Shown piece after piece: positions 63,366-64,000 of a stretch of DNA of 64,000 nucleotides (positions are counted from its first letter, which is position 1; each line of letters opens with the position of its first letter). This stretch comes from Arthrobacter sp. PvP023 (lineage in GTDB: Bacteria > Actinomycetota > Actinomycetes > Actinomycetales > Micrococcaceae), in assembly GCF_017832975.1 (NCBI RefSeq), contig NZ_JAFIBI010000001.1, forward strand, positions 2,976,001 to 3,040,000, given 5' to 3'. The notes below the pieces were generated by a model. The model saw only the letters and a program-made list of their open reading frames with translations, made no database searches and was not told the DNA's origin. A program made the position numbers and the translations under genes.

Positions 63366-64000
63366 TTAGGCGGAGACGGTGAGGGCTGCGTCAGCGTCCC
63401 TGAGAACCTTGGCTGCGACTTCCAGACCCTCAATGCGGCCCAGCTCGACGTCTTCGTGTTCGATGTTGACGAGCATGTCCGGGTCGACCTCGCGGAGGGC
63501 GCGGAGGAACTCGGTCCAATACGCTGTGTCATGTCCCTTGCCGAGGGCCACGAAGTCCCAGGCGGCTGGCTTGGGCCATTCGTTAGCCCACTCGTCGCCG
63601 CCGAGGTTGGTCCGGTTTTCGTCGGGGGAAAGCCTGCGGAAGCGGTTGTCCAGGACACCGTAGAGGGCCGCAGTTTCTTTGTTGACGCGGACGTCCTTCG
63701 CCGCGGCCTGAAAAACGAGCGGACCCAGTTCGCGGACGACGGCTACGGGGTCCATCTGCTGCCAGAACAGGTGAGAGGCGTCAAGCTCTACACCAACGTG
63801 TGTGGCGCCCGTCAGTTCAACGAGTTTGTACACATCGGCCGGGTTGAAGACGAGGTTCTGCGGGTGCAGTTCGAGAGCCACCTTCACGTCGTGATCTGCG
63901 GCGAGCCGGTCAGTTTCCTTCCAGAATTCCGCGGCCACGCCCCACTGGTAATCCAGGACGTCCAGTGCCGATGAGTTCCAGGCGTTGACGACCCAGTTTG
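63366..64000 (-). CDS. Sugar phosphate isomerase/epimerase, 5' end beyond window
   Basis: The minus-strand frame is open to the window edge and encodes the last 210 residues of a xylose-isomerase-like TIM-barrel protein. Metal-ligand patterns are visible in VKVALELHPQNLVFNP, VGVELDASHLFWQQMDP and VFQAAAKDVRVNKE, ending ALTVSA stop. It is probably another inositol- or sugar-pathway isomerase (IolE/IolH type). The start and the first third are outside the window. Confidence 0.82.
   Translation of the reverse strand, partial: NWVVNAWNSSALDVLDYQWGVAAEFWKETDRLAADHDVKVALELHPQNLVFNPADVYKLVELTGATHVGVELDASHLFWQQMDPVAVVRELGPLVFQAAAKDVRVNKETAALYGVLDNRFRRLSPDENRTNLGGDEWANEWPKPAAWDFVALGKGHDTAYWTEFLRALREVDPDMLVNIEHEDVELGRIEGLEVAAKVLRDADAALTVSA

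Overview
The window is GC-rich, with strong purine-rich ribosome-binding sites, frequent GTG/TTG starts and many ATGA/GTGA gene overlaps. Gene content (TetR/LacI/GntR-controlled catabolic islands, an iol cluster with a Cgl0159-type aldolase-like gene, actinobacterial ABC sugar uptake) suggests a soil actinobacterium of the Micrococcaceae, Arthrobacter/Paenarthrobacter/Pseudarthrobacter-like. This placement is inferred from composition and gene style, not from a marker gene.

Layout. (1) 1-7.9 kb: an alpha-galactoside-type uptake and utilisation operon on the minus strand (solute-binding lipoprotein, two permeases, TIM-barrel isomerase, hydroxyacid dehydrogenase, truncated alpha-galactosidase), facing a DUF624 membrane protein and a LacI regulator across a perfect 14-bp palindrome. 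(2) 7.9-9.3 kb: a gene graveyard (unassigned fragment, frameshifted SRAP/YedK remnant, frameshifted TetR). (3) 9.4-21.1 kb: a probable amine/amino-alcohol catabolic island. A minus-strand set (aldehyde dehydrogenase, class III PLP enzyme of the phospho-lyase type, GlcG-like protein, choline/aminoglycoside-kinase-like protein, sarcosine-oxidase-like flavoprotein, TetR) faces a plus-strand set (tyrosine-phosphatase-like protein, APC permease, YtcJ-type amidohydrolase, SDR). (4) 21.3-27.7 kb: a small-protein gene, then a KdgT-type permease, Zn-dehydrogenase, DUF1537 kinase and RuBisCO-like protein under a GntR regulator; this is a candidate acid-sugar pathway related to D-apionate catabolism. (5) 28.8-37.5 kb: redox and efflux genes (AhpD-like, exported flavodoxin, two aldo/keto reductases, cupin, two MFS exporters, MmyB-type regulator, SDR, NmrA-like). 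(6) 37.6-40.5 kb: a LacI remnant and a serine-recombinase remnant split by a complete IS21-family element with a 5-bp target duplication. (7) 40.5-51.4 kb: a TetR-controlled catabolic cluster with acyl-CoA ligase, citryl-CoA-lyase-like protein, a MaoC-SCP2 fusion, alpha/beta hydrolase, MHS transporter, ALDH, Zn-ADH and a TcuA-like flavoprotein; its substrate is unknown. (8) 52.8-64 kb: an inositol (iol) catabolic cluster with a double-frameshifted iolB and a transporter remnant, ending in a tautomerase and a partial TIM-barrel isomerase.

Two identical 23-bp stubs matching the 3' end of a tRNA-Leu sit near 28.3 and 52.2 kb on the minus strand. Exactly 49 bp from each lies a cassette of two 21-bp direct repeats and a 19-bp palindrome. 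A third cassette without a stub is at 21.2 kb and a degraded one at 51.8 kb. This geometry suggests that the 28.3-52.2 kb block is, or was, an integrated element carrying regions 5-7. No integrase gene is visible in the window.
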